This document shows, piece by piece, positions 26,086 through 34,438 of a stretch of DNA of 37,669 nucleotides. Origin of the DNA: Moritella sp. PE36 (GTDB lineage: Bacteria; Pseudomonadota; Gammaproteobacteria; Enterobacterales; Moritellaceae). Under the pieces are notes generated by a model. That model was not told the DNA's origin and searched no databases. It was given only the letters and a program-made list of their open reading frames with translations. Location: assembly GCF_000170855.1 (NCBI RefSeq), contig NZ_ABCQ01000045.1:1-37669 (forward strand), written 5' to 3'. Each line of letters opens with the position of its first letter. The first letter of the stretch is position 1. The translations under genes and the position numbers were made by a program.

Positions 26086-27045
26086 ATGACATTTTCGTTT
26101 TTTAAAGAATTCGCGATGCCGAGTAAGTTAAAACAACAAGGTATTCTGGGGATGAATCAGCGCAATAATATGTACATATCGCGCTACAACCCCAGAAAGC
26201 TATTTCCATTAGTGGATAACAAATTAAAAACCAAAGAGATAGCCGAAGAGGCTAATCTCAGCACCCCTGAACTTATTGGCGTCGTTGATAGTCAACACGC
26301 TGTTAAATCAGTTGATAAGCTTATCGCAGGTTTAAATGGCTTTGTAATCAAACCAGCAAAAGGCTCCGGCGGTAAAGGTATTTTAGTGATAACCAAAGTA
26401 GAAGAAGGTCGCTATTACAAACCCAGCGGCAGTGAATGTTCACTCGATGATATTGAACGTCATTGCTCGAATATTTTAGCCGGTCTATTTTCACTCGGTG
26501 GTGGCATTGATGTGGCTGTTGTTGAAGCGCTTATCGTATTTGATGATAGCTTTGAGGGTTATAGCTTCGAAGGTGTGCCTGATGTACGTGTGATTGTATT
26601 TAAAGGTATCCCGATGATGGCGATGATGCGGTTATCAACATCCATGTCGGATGGTAAAGCTAATTTACACCAAGGGGCTGTCGGTGTGGGCATAAACATC
26701 ACCACAGGTGAAGCGCTCAACGCCGTGCAATATGATGAAGTTGTCACCCACCATCCTGATACACAAAAAGAATTAGCTCTGTTAAAAGTGCCTCATTGGG
26801 AAGAAGTTATTCGTTTAGCGGCGCAATGTTATGATATTTCAGGCTTGGGTTATTTAGGTGCAGATGTGGTATTAGATCGCGATCATGGTCCGATGCTATT
26901 AGAGTTGAACGCACGTCCAGGGCTAGCTATTCAAATCGCCAATGGCATGGGGTTGCTACCAAGGTTACAACAAATTGAAGCGGCGAATACCGATAGCATG
27001 GATCTAAACCAGCGTCTTGCTTATTGTAAACAACACTTCGGCTAA
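26086..27045 (+). CDS. RimK-like ATP-grasp ligase (alpha-L-glutamate ligase-like)
   Basis: Cytoplasmic ATP-grasp enzyme of 319 residues. The ATP-binding loop FVIKPAKGSGGKGILVI starts at residue 86. The C-terminal metal-binding motif LELNARPGLAIQIANG provides Glu273 and Asn275. The family is described as alpha-L-glutamate ligase-like and forms amide bonds between an acyl phosphate and an amine; its natural substrates are not known. AGGGTGA precedes the ATG within the end of the upstream gene. Last gene of the retropepsin, inactive transglutaminase-7TM and ATP-grasp operon, with a terminator-like hairpin 38 bases after its stop. Confidence 0.88.
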   Translation: MTFSFFKEFAMPSKLKQQGILGMNQRNNMYISRYNPRKLFPLVDNKLKTKEIAEEANLSTPELIGVVDSQHAVKSVDKLIAGLNGFVIKPAKGSGGKGILVITKVEEGRYYKPSGSECSLDDIERHCSNILAGLFSLGGGIDVAVVEALIVFDDSFEGYSFEGVPDVRVIVFKGIPMMAMMRLSTSMSDGKANLHQGAVGVGINITTGEALNAVQYDEVVTHHPDTQKELALLKVPHWEEVIRLAAQCYDISGLGYLGADVVLDRDHGPMLLELNARPGLAIQIANGMGLLPRLQQIEAANTDSMDLNQRLAYCKQHFG

Positions 27046-27083
27046 ATATATTGTAGAAGTGATATAAATAAAAGCATAAATAG

Positions 27084-27114
27084 AAAGGCATACAGATTCA
27101 TCTTGTATGCCTTT
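27084..27114. terminator. Terminator-like hairpin, probably bidirectional
   Basis: An 11-bp perfect stem, AAAGGCATACA with TGTATGCCTTT, has a 9-base loop. It lies between the ATP-grasp gene end (27045) and the convergent yfcZ-like gene end (27147). Only three T follow, so efficiency is uncertain. Confidence 0.7.
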
Positions 27115-27146
27115 AAACTATTGAACTATTCAAAAACCGAAACCAT

Positions 27147-27440
27147 TTAAGCCAATAAATGGCGTAAATTCATTTCAAAAATCATTTTTTCTGCAGTGCA
27201 AGTAAAGCTCAATGTAACGAGATAAGTATGTTCATCTTGTGCGGTAAAGTTAATCGTTACTGCTTCATCGAATTGTTCCTCAACATAAGCCTCAAGCTCA
27301 CTGCGTTTTTCATCTACTGCAAGTTGCGAGTCAAAGCTAATAGGAAAAGAGAGTTCGGTATCATCAGGGTGAATAATACTGCCAATTTCAGCAAACGCAC
27401 CACAGCAATCTTTAATATCAGTATTGTTATCATTCGACAT
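27147..27440 (-). CDS. YfcZ/YiiS-family (DUF406) protein
   Basis: Small acidic cytoplasmic protein of 97 residues. It has the family features CCGAFAEIGSII near the N-terminus (paired cysteines), a central SQLAVDEKRSELEAYVEEQF helix, and the C-terminal beta/helix segment FTCTAEKMIFEMNLRHLLA. The E. coli relatives YfcZ and YiiS are about 95-100 residues and have no established function. ATG start with AGG about ten bases upstream. It lies alone between two hairpin terminators, so it is probably monocistronic. Confidence 0.8.
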   Translation of the reverse strand: MSNDNNTDIKDCCGAFAEIGSIIHPDDTELSFPISFDSQLAVDEKRSELEAYVEEQFDEAVTINFTAQDEHTYLVTLSFTCTAEKMIFEMNLRHLLA

Positions 27441-27515
27441 AATTATTCTACCTATTGATTAAAATCCACGATTAACACCGCAATAGTACCACTAAAGTGT
27501 AAGTTGTAAAAATAA

Positions 27516-27549
27516 AAAAACCGCTTACACCAAGGTATAAGCGGTTTTT
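27516..27549 (-). terminator. Rho-independent terminator of the ferritin gene
   Basis: A 12-bp stem, AAAAACCGCTTA with TAAGCGGTTTTT, has a 10-base loop. Read on the minus strand it ends in seven T (27514-27520). It lies 52 bases after the ferritin stop. Confidence 0.88.
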
Positions 27550-27601
27550 ATATTCACATAATCGATTTTTTAGCGTATATAAATTTGTTAGCTAAAACAG
27601 A

Positions 27602-28129
27602 TTAAATAGTAATTGGCGTCGCTGCAGGCGCTTTACTCATTGCTTTCAATTCTTGATCCATAATGAATAGACCGTAACCATTATCAACACCTACACGGCG
27701 AATTTGGCTTACGATACCATTAAATAATGCTTCTTCTTCTGTCTGCTCTTCCATCAATGTATTTAGGTGAGCAACAGATTGGAAATCTCTTAGTTCATGC
27801 GCTAAGCCAAGGATCTCTGAGATAGATTCTGTGATCATCACTTCATGCGCTAACGCTTGGTTAAATACATCAAGCAGATCGGTAAATTCAGACTCAGCGC
27901 CAGGAATAGCTTCCATTAATGGCTGGATGCCGCGGTCGATCATATAACGGAATAATAACTGAGCATGTACCTGTTCTTCAGCTGCGTGCTTATAAAAGAA
28001 ATCACCCGCGCCAATAAAATCTGATGCATAGCAAAAAGATGCCATGCTGCGGTAAAGATGAGATGCAGTAAACTCTTTTGTCATTTGTTGGTTAAGCGCT
28101 GTCGCCATAACCTTAGATAATTTTGGCAT
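27602..28129 (-). CDS. ftnA: Non-heme ferritin
   Basis: Iron-storage protein that oxidises Fe(II) at a di-iron centre and stores it in a 24-mer shell. The length is 175 residues from the chosen ATG (27127-28129 side, MPKLSKVMATALNQQM), near E. coli FtnA (165). The ferroxidase residues are recognisable: Glu in QMTKEFTASHLY and the E-E-x-x-H group in KHAAEEQVHAQLLF. It has the four-helix pattern and no heme-binding Met of bacterioferritin. AGGA lies nine bases upstream of this ATG; an upstream in-frame extension of 11 residues is unlikely. It is divergent from adhE and ends at its own terminator. Confidence 0.92.
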   Translation of the reverse strand: MPKLSKVMATALNQQMTKEFTASHLYRSMASFCYASDFIGAGDFFYKHAAEEQVHAQLLFRYMIDRGIQPLMEAIPGAESEFTDLLDVFNQALAHEVMITESISEILGLAHELRDFQSVAHLNTLMEEQTEEEALFNGIVSQIRRVGVDNGYGLFIMDQELKAMSKAPAATPITI

Positions 28130-28352
28130 AGTATAATGTCCTATAATAAACAATTCAGGCAATGCTACCTTAATGGCTCTAAAATTAACAATAACTTTAT
28201 TAATTTATCGTCTTTTTTTTTAAATTCAGTATGTTACACCCCTATAAATGAGTCTTAATCGCATTGAAATAAAATTACAAAAAAAGTGCTTTTTACATAT
28301 TTACGACCGACTTAACACTATTATGAAAATATAATACGTAATATTACTACAA

Positions 28353-28366
28353 TTGATCTAGATCAC
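28353..28366 (+). promoter_or_regulatory. FNR/CRP-type activator site upstream of adhE
   Basis: TTGAT-CTAG-ATCAC is one base from the FNR consensus TTGAT-N4-ATCAA. The core TGATCTAGATCAC also matches the middle of the ideal CRP site. Its centre (28359.5) lies 41.5 bases upstream of the start point predicted from the -10 box, the standard class II activator position. Confidence 0.75.
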
Positions 28367-28387
28367 TTTTTAATCTTTCAGATTACC

Positions 28388-28393
28388 TATACT
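28388..28393 (+). promoter_or_regulatory. Predicted -10 box of adhE
   Basis: TATACT lies 83 bases before the adhE ATG. The -35 region at the right distance reads ACTTTT, which is poor and fits an activator-dependent promoter. The start point is predicted near A28401. Confidence 0.6.
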
Positions 28394-28410
28394 TCAAATC
28401 AAAGCTATTC

Positions 28411-28430
28411 ACTAAGGGGTATCCCTTAGT
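28411..28430 (+). promoter_or_regulatory. Perfect hairpin/palindrome in the adhE leader
   Basis: ACTAAGGG-GTAT-CCCTTAGT has 8-bp perfect arms and a 4-base loop. It falls about 10 bases after the predicted transcription start and 41 bases before the ATG. It could be an operator or an mRNA leader structure. It does not match the Rex consensus. Confidence 0.65.
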
Positions 28431-28470
28431 AAATAATTTTTAGATTTCAAATTAGTTTTAAGGATAGATT

Positions 28471-31116
28471 ATGACTGTCAAGAATATTGAAACACTCAAT
28501 GCAATGGTTGCAAAAGTCAAAACCGCGCAGCAAGAATTCGCCACCTTTAATCAACAACAAGTTGATAAAATTTTCCGCGCCGCAGCCCTTGCAGCATCTA
28601 CAGCACGTATCCCATTAGCACAAATGGCTGTTGAAGAATCAGGCATGGGTGTATTGGAAGATAAAGTAACTAAAAACCACTTTGCATCTGAATACATCTA
28701 CAACAAATATAAAGATTCCCTAACTTGCGGCATTATTGAAGAAGACACTGAATTTGGCACCATTACCATTGCCGAGCCAGTTGGTATCATCTGCGGTATC
28801 GTACCAACAACAAACCCAACTTCAACGGCAATTTTTAAAGCGTTAATTTCACTTAAAACACGTAATGGTATTATCTTCTCGCCACATCCACGTGCCAAAA
28901 ATGCAACTAACACAGCCGCTAAAATTGTATTAGATGCAGCGGTTGCAGCAGGTGCACCACAACATATCATTGGTTGGATTGATGAACCATCGGTTGAATT
29001 ATCAAATTCACTCATGCATCACAATGACATTAACCTTATCCTTGCCACTGGTGGTCCGGGCATGGTTAAAGCAGCTTACTCTTCAGGTAAACCAGCCATT
29101 GGTGTTGGCGCAGGTAATACGCCGATTGTGATTGATGAAACAGCAGACATTAAACGTGCCGTATCTTCAATCTTAATGTCAAAAACATTCGATAACGGTG
29201 TGGTATGTGCCTCGGAACAAGCGGTTATTGTTGTTGACGAAGTATATGACGCGGTAAAAGCACGTTTCATTACGCACGGCGGTTACATCTTAACGAAGAA
29301 AGAAGCCGATAAAGTACGTGAAATAGTACTAATCAATGGCAACATGAATCCTGCGATTGTTGGTCAGTCTGCAATTAAGATTGCGAAAATGGCGGGTGTT
29401 ACTGTGCCTCCTTTCACAAAAGTATTGATTGGTGAAGGTCCAGAAGTACACGTTGATGATGCATTCGCTCACGAAAAATTATCACCAACATTAGGCATGT
29501 TCCGCGCTCGTGATTACAATCACGCTGTCGAGCAAGCTATCACTATGGTTGAACTTGGCGGTATCGGTCATACATCTGGACTCTATACAGACCAAGATGC
29601 CAACGAAGAGCGTATCAAAGACTTCGGCGATAAAATGAAAACGGCACGTATCCTGATTAACCAACCAAGTTCACAAGGTGGTATCGGTGATTTATATAAC
29701 TTCGGTTTAGCACCATCTCTAACGCTAGGTTGTGGCTCTTGGGGTGGTAACTCTATCTCAGAAAACGTGGGTCCTAAGCACCTTATCAATAAAAAAATTG
29801 TTGCAAAGCGAGCTGAAAATATGTTGTGGCATAAACTACCTGAATCAATTTACTTCCGCCGTGGTTCATTACCCATTGCGATGGATGACCTTGTTGGCAA
29901 AAAACGTGCTTGTATCGTTACCGATAAGTTCCTATTCAACAACGGTTATGTTGACGACTTAGTATCAATCCTAAAAAGCAAAGGTATCGATACTGAAGTA
30001 TTCTACGACGTAGAAGCAGATCCAACACTGGCTATTGTCAAGAAAGGTGTGGCAGTGATGAACAGCTTCCAACCGGATGTGATCATTGCCTTTGGTGGTG
30101 GTTCACCAATGGATGCAGCGAAGATTATGTGGGTAATGTACGAACATCCAGATGTACACTTCGAAGATCTTGCAATGCGCTTTATGGATATCCGTAAACG
30201 TATTTACAAGTTCCCTAAAATGGGCATAAAAGCCATGATGGTTGCGGTAACGACAACATCTGGCACTGGTTCTGAAGTAACACCATTTGCCGTAGTCACC
30301 GATGAAGTAACGGGTCAAAAGTACCCAATTGCCGATTACCAACTAACACCAAACATGGCTGTTATTGATGCTAACTTAGTGATGAACATGCCAAAATCAC
30401 TCACCGCGTTCGGTGGTTATGATGCGGTAACACATGCACTAGAAGCTTACGTATCAGTATTACAAAATGAATACTCAGACGGTCAAGCACTACAAGCGCT
30501 TAAACTATTAAAAGAGTACTTACCAAGTTCATACAAAAACGGCGCGAAAGATCCAATCGCACGTGAAAAAGTACACAATGGTGCCACCATTGCGGGTATC
30601 GCTTTTGCCAATGCTTTCTTAGGTGTTTGTCACTCAATGGCGCACAAGATCGGTGCTGAATTCCATATTCCACACGGGTTAGCAAACGCACTACTGATCA
30701 CTAACGTTATTCGTTATAACGCAACGGATATGCCAACCAAACAAGCGGCATTCTCACAATACGACCGTCCGAAAGCACGTGCTCGTTATGCTGAAGTTGC
30801 AGAACATCTTGGCTTCCGTGAAGGTAAGACAGCGGACAAGGTCCACGCACTGTTAAACTGGTTAGACGAACTTAAAACTGAATTAGATATTCCTAAGTCA
30901 ATCCAAGCGGCGGGTGTTAACGAAGCAGACTTCCTTGCTAAAGTAGACCAACTTGCCATTGAAGCGTTCGATGACCAATGTACTGGGGCTAACCCACGTT
31001 ACCCATTAATTAGTGAGCTAAAAGCACTATTGCTTGCTTCTTACTACGGTAATGATTATCAAGAAAGTTATGTACTAGAAAAACAAGCGGCTATAAAAGA
31101 AACTGTGAAAAAGTAG
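28471..31116 (+). CDS. adhE: Bifunctional acetaldehyde-CoA/alcohol dehydrogenase
   Basis: Reduces acetyl-CoA to acetaldehyde and then ethanol, using two NADH, in fermentation; it forms spirosome filaments in E. coli. The 881 residues are near E. coli AdhE (891). The N-terminal aldehyde dehydrogenase domain (about 1-440) has catalytic Cys246 in GVVCASEQ, the same number as in E. coli. The C-terminal iron-dependent alcohol dehydrogenase (about 450-870) has GGGSPMDAAK and the metal-ligand region HSMAHKIGAEFHIPHG. AAGGA lies close upstream of the ATG. The FNR/CRP-type site and leader hairpin upstream suggest induction without oxygen. Confidence 0.97.
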   Translation: MTVKNIETLNAMVAKVKTAQQEFATFNQQQVDKIFRAAALAASTARIPLAQMAVEESGMGVLEDKVTKNHFASEYIYNKYKDSLTCGIIEEDTEFGTITIAEPVGIICGIVPTTNPTSTAIFKALISLKTRNGIIFSPHPRAKNATNTAAKIVLDAAVAAGAPQHIIGWIDEPSVELSNSLMHHNDINLILATGGPGMVKAAYSSGKPAIGVGAGNTPIVIDETADIKRAVSSILMSKTFDNGVVCASEQAVIVVDEVYDAVKARFITHGGYILTKKEADKVREIVLINGNMNPAIVGQSAIKIAKMAGVTVPPFTKVLIGEGPEVHVDDAFAHEKLSPTLGMFRARDYNHAVEQAITMVELGGIGHTSGLYTDQDANEERIKDFGDKMKTARILINQPSSQGGIGDLYNFGLAPSLTLGCGSWGGNSISENVGPKHLINKKIVAKRAENMLWHKLPESIYFRRGSLPIAMDDLVGKKRACIVTDKFLFNNGYVDDLVSILKSKGIDTEVFYDVEADPTLAIVKKGVAVMNSFQPDVIIAFGGGSPMDAAKIMWVMYEHPDVHFEDLAMRFMDIRKRIYKFPKMGIKAMMVAVTTTSGTGSEVTPFAVVTDEVTGQKYPIADYQLTPNMAVIDANLVMNMPKSLTAFGGYDAVTHALEAYVSVLQNEYSDGQALQALKLLKEYLPSSYKNGAKDPIAREKVHNGATIAGIAFANAFLGVCHSMAHKIGAEFHIPHGLANALLITNVIRYNATDMPTKQAAFSQYDRPKARARYAEVAEHLGFREGKTADKVHALLNWLDELKTELDIPKSIQAAGVNEADFLAKVDQLAIEAFDDQCTGANPRYPLISELKALLLASYYGNDYQESYVLEKQAAIKETVKK

Positions 31117-31464
31117 TCGTAGAATAGTATTGGTTATTGCTATCGTCGAATAAGCGGATAGCAATTATCTACAAAGGGTGGGGAATGTGGGTGTTTTTTT
31201 AAATCCATATTTCACACCCTTTTATTATGTATTGAGTAATAATATACCTGTTTATACCTTCGACTATGCCACAATTTTAAATCAAATCGTTGAAAAGATA
31301 ACTAGCCCACATCTCCCATATTTAGTTTTGATAACCCTAAACTTATCCCCTATAATTATTTTGACTGTGTTTCAATACTCTATTCAATGACCAAATAGCT
31401 GTATTTGATAAGGATCGCACTAACACTGAAGTCAAAACGGATTTAAATAAGTAGAAGGTAAGTA
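31117..31464. other. adhE 3' region / HD-GYP upstream gap
   Basis: These 348 bases hold no credible gene. A 9-bp inverted repeat, ATTGCTATC (31136-31144) with GATAGCAAT (31157-31165), follows adhE. A wider AAAGGGTG (31173-31180)/CACCCTTT (31215-31222) pairing encloses a run of seven T. One or both may end the adhE transcript, but neither is a textbook terminator. A 70-codon reading frame (31178-31390) has no ribosome site. Confidence 0.5.
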
Positions 31465-32763
31465 ATGACAAACGTCTCATTAACGATTAAAGACCTTAAA
31501 GTTGGTCATTTTATTAACCTTCCCATTGGTTGGACATCTCACCCTTTCATTCTTAACTCATTTATGATTAAGGATGAAAGACAATTACAAATTGTACAGC
31601 ACCTTGGTTTAGCCACGATCTCTGTCGATATCGCTCGCAGTAAAATAGCGCAAGTATCAGGAGCAGATCAATCAACAACACCTGTTGCCAATGGCCAGGC
31701 TTTAGCTGAACAATTGGCAGCGCAAACACGAAAAAATACTGAGACAATAGCCCAACAAACGGTACGCAAAGAAAAAGCAGAACAGCAAACACAATTAACA
31801 CAGCAGCAGGCCTGGTGGAAACAAATCCGTCATACTCGCTCAAAGTATCAAAATAAGATCGCGTCCCTCAAAGATATTTACAGCAAACTTAGCTTGCAAC
31901 CTGACAAAGCGATGGAACTATTAGAATTACTGTCAGGTGAATTAACGATTGCAGCAGAACAACAGCATGATTTTAGCTTCGTGTTATGCAATGAGGAGAT
32001 CTCAAGTGATACGCTTTATCAAAACGCGATGAATGTGGCCGTACTCAGTACACGCTTAGCACAGCAACTCGCCTTTAACGCGCAAGATGTGGCAATCGTG
32101 ACTCAGACCGCCTTACTCAGTCAGTTTGGTATGTTATGGGTGCCCGCTTCAATTCGTCATAAAAGATCTGAACTTACAAAACCAGAAGTTAATTACCTCA
32201 AACAACATCCAGCCTATGCAGCGCAAAGATTACAAGATATAGATGCACTTCCCGATATTGTGATTCATAGTATTTTACAGATCAATGAAAAGTTCGATGG
32301 TAGCGGTTACCCACGCGGTTTCAAGCAAGATAAAATGTCGAAGTACGCACAATTAGTTGCCATCACCACCCGCTATAACGAAATGTGTAACGCCAATTTA
32401 CCTCAACACCGCTATTCACCACACCTAGCCATTGGTTTGTTGTTTAAAGTCGCCGATAAGCATTACAACAAAGCCTATCTCGAACAGTTTATTAAAATGA
32501 TGGGCATATACCCGGTTGGTACTATCGTTAGTTATGATAACAGCCAAGCCCTAGTACAGATGAATATTATAGGTAGCCTTCGACAGCCGCTGATTGTCGA
32601 CTTTAATGAGCTTGAACCGATAAAAAAACAACCACTTTTACATCATTGCGGTAATGAAAATATCGCGATTACTAAAGCTATCAGCAGTAATAATAATATC
32701 GCCCCTGAACATCTCGAAAAGTTTAATTTAGCCCAGCGCAGCAATTTATACTTTCCCAGCTAG
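31465..32763 (+). CDS. HD-GYP-type c-di-GMP protein with DUF3391, degenerate active site
   Basis: The protein has 432 residues. The N-terminal DUF3391-type region (about 1-60) opens LTIKDLKVGHFINLPIGWTS. A Gln/Lys-rich coiled stretch (about 85-125) and a HD-GYP-like domain (about 170-350) follow. The GYP loop is intact (EKFDGSGYPRGF, Gly281-Tyr282-Pro283) and KQHPAYAAQRL is typical. The metal-binding HD pair, expected after TALL, reads Ser219-Gln220, and the HHE motif reads Ile273-Asn274-Glu275. It is therefore probably not an active phosphodiesterase and may bind c-di-GMP or a partner GGDEF protein. AAGG lies six bases upstream of the ATG. It is followed by a long palindrome and a DeoR gene. 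Confidence 0.85.
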   Translation: MTNVSLTIKDLKVGHFINLPIGWTSHPFILNSFMIKDERQLQIVQHLGLATISVDIARSKIAQVSGADQSTTPVANGQALAEQLAAQTRKNTETIAQQTVRKEKAEQQTQLTQQQAWWKQIRHTRSKYQNKIASLKDIYSKLSLQPDKAMELLELLSGELTIAAEQQHDFSFVLCNEEISSDTLYQNAMNVAVLSTRLAQQLAFNAQDVAIVTQTALLSQFGMLWVPASIRHKRSELTKPEVNYLKQHPAYAAQRLQDIDALPDIVIHSILQINEKFDGSGYPRGFKQDKMSKYAQLVAITTRYNEMCNANLPQHRYSPHLAIGLLFKVADKHYNKAYLEQFIKMMGIYPVGTIVSYDNSQALVQMNIIGSLRQPLIVDFNELEPIKKQPLLHHCGNENIAITKAISSNNNIAPEHLEKFNLAQRSNLYFPS

Positions 32764-32779
32764 TATTAAGGAACGGTCA

Positions 32780-32817
32780 AATATCATAGATAACAGCTGC
32801 TGTTAATCTATGATATT
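32780..32817. repeat. 38-bp near-perfect palindrome upstream of the DeoR gene
   Basis: AATATCATAGATAACAGC (32780-32797), one base T, then GCTGTTAATCTATGATATT (32799-32817) form an inverted repeat with a single unpaired base in one arm. It lies 17 bases after the HD-GYP stop and 38 bases before the DeoR start. There is no T-run on either side, so an operator is at least as likely as a terminator. Confidence 0.85.
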
Positions 32818-32855
32818 GTTACACTCTTATCTTTAATAAACGAATCACATACACT

Positions 32856-33623
32856 ATGTCAAAACGCAATACTCAACAACGTCGTCATACCATCATTAAG
32901 TTACTTGAAGAACAAGGTAAACTCAGCGTTGATGAACTAGCCCAACGTTTTGAAACATCAGAAGTCACCATCCGTAAGGATCTCACCGCGTTAGAACAAA
33001 ACGGGCTGTTATTACGTCGTTATGGTGGCGCAATACCTATCCCGAAAGAACTTCTACCTGAAGTTGAAACCGATAAAGTCTCTCAATGCAAAATCGAAAT
33101 TGCCATTGCGGCCGCATTACGCATTCGCGATCACAACCGGATTATAATCGACAGTGGCACCACCACAGCCAGTTTAATCGAGCAGTTAGCCAACAAAAAA
33201 GGCTTGATCACCATGACCAATTCACTACAAGTTGCTAATGCGTTAAATGGTTTAGAGAATGAACCGACGTTATTAATGACAGGTGGAACTTGGGACCCGC
33301 ACTCAGAATCATTCCAAGGTCAAATAGCCGAACAAGTACTGCGATCATACGACTTTGATCAGCTGTTCATCGGTGCCGACGGTATTGATTTAGAACGTGG
33401 CAGCACAACGTTTAATGAATTAATTGGCCTAAGTCGCGTCATGGCAGAAGTATCCAGAGAAGTTGTTGTCATGGTAGAGTCTGATAAGATCAGTCGTAAG
33501 ATGCCTAACCTCGAACTCGCATGGGATAATATCCACACCCTCATTACCGATGCTGATATTACGGATGAGCAACGTTGTGCAATCGAAGCCAAAAATATCG
33601 AAGTCATCATCGCATCGAGATAA
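32856..33623 (+). CDS. DeoR/GlpR-family transcriptional regulator (AgaR-like)
   Basis: Sugar-phosphate-responsive repressor of 255 residues. The N-terminal DeoR helix-turn-helix (about 8-57) includes KLSVDELAQRFETSEVTIRK and the family signature LRRYGGA. The C-terminal DeoRC effector domain has IIDSGTTTASLIEQL, MTNSLQVANAL and LMTGGTWDPHSESFQG, resembling AgaR-type regulators of amino-sugar or polyol genes. No sugar-catabolic gene is next to it, so the target is unknown. No clear ribosome site is visible before the ATG. The 38-bp palindrome just upstream is a candidate autoregulatory operator. Confidence 0.88.
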   Translation: MSKRNTQQRRHTIIKLLEEQGKLSVDELAQRFETSEVTIRKDLTALEQNGLLLRRYGGAIPIPKELLPEVETDKVSQCKIEIAIAAALRIRDHNRIIIDSGTTTASLIEQLANKKGLITMTNSLQVANALNGLENEPTLLMTGGTWDPHSESFQGQIAEQVLRSYDFDQLFIGADGIDLERGSTTFNELIGLSRVMAEVSREVVVMVESDKISRKMPNLELAWDNIHTLITDADITDEQRCAIEAKNIEVIIASR

Positions 33624-33643
33624 CCACCAAACACGATGAACAA

Positions 33644-33675
33644 AAAATCCCGCTTACTGCAAATAGCGGGATTTT
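33644..33675. terminator. Bidirectional rho-independent terminator
   Basis: An 11-bp perfect stem, AAAATCCCGCT with AGCGGGATTTT, has a 10-base loop and six A on the left. It lies between the convergent DeoR gene (ends 33623) and the outer-membrane protein gene (ends 33713) and fits both. Confidence 0.85.
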
Positions 33676-33712
33676 ACATAAAGGATTTATTGTTTTGCTA
33701 TACGGTTAAGAC

Positions 33713-34438
33713 TTAGAAACCGTAAGAAGCACCAACTACAAACACATTATTGTTGTGACCAGGATTAGTTTTGCTTGAAGACTCTTGGTTACGGTATTCA
33801 ACGTATGGTTGAACACCAGCACGTGTCCAAGTTGCACGTAACTCATGTTCCATAGAGTTATCCTTAGTAACACCATCATTTACGTAATAAACATTGTTGT
33901 ATTTAACATTCACTGGCATATCTTGGAATTGGTAAGCAATGTTGTTATCTAATCGAACTTGATCATTTGTTTCATCTACGCCACTAACATTAATTGCATC
34001 ATTTGCTTGGATTTGCATACGAGTACGATTAGAGATAGAGAGGCCATTATCGAAGTTATAACCAATTTTTACTAATGGACGGTATTGAACTGCTTCACCG
34101 TCGTGTAATAAATGGTGGTAACCAGCTGCTACCCATAAATTCTCGTTAATGCTGAATGATTGTTCAACACCTAACGTAGTGTAAGCAGAAGCTGATGAAC
34201 TACCTTGCTCACCGCTTGAGCCATAGTCAGTGTTACCAAGCTGAATACCATCAATCTCCACTAAAAGTGTAGTGCCAGTTGTAAAGGTATGGCCAGCTTC
34301 GATAGTTGATGTCACATCAGAACCGTTAAAATCTGCACGGTCATGTAGTTGTACATTACCTGTTACATAAGATGAACCACCAGCAAGTGCAGGTGCAGCG
34401 ATTGATGCGCAAAGAAGTGTTAATACAAATTTTTTCAT
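33713..34438 (-). CDS. Small outer-membrane beta-barrel protein (KdgM/oligosaccharide-porin-like)
   Basis: Exported protein of 241 residues. The signal peptide MKKFVLTLLCASIAAPALA is followed by alternating hydrophobic/polar strands, with many Tyr, Asn and Gly, and a C-terminal aromatic strand ending VVGASYGF; the terminal Phe is the usual barrel-assembly signal. Strand count (about 12) and layout resemble KdgM-type small oligosaccharide porins, but no single diagnostic motif proves this. GAGG lies five bases upstream of the ATG. The long AT-rich region upstream suggests complex control. The convergent DeoR regulator is a possible but unproven controller. Confidence 0.68.
   Translation of the reverse strand: MKKFVLTLLCASIAAPALAGGSSYVTGNVQLHDRADFNGSDVTSTIEAGHTFTTGTTLLVEIDGIQLGNTDYGSSGEQGSSSASAYTTLGVEQSFSINENLWVAAGYHHLLHDGEAVQYRPLVKIGYNFDNGLSISNRTRMQIQANDAINVSGVDETNDQVRLDNNIAYQFQDMPVNVKYNNVYYVNDGVTKDNSMEHELRATWTRAGVQPYVEYRNQESSSKTNPGHNNNVFVVGASYGF

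Noticed and set aside
31178-31390. 70-codon reading frame after adhE
   Set aside because: No ribosome site beyond chance, no family resemblance, and it lies in a hairpin-rich AT region.
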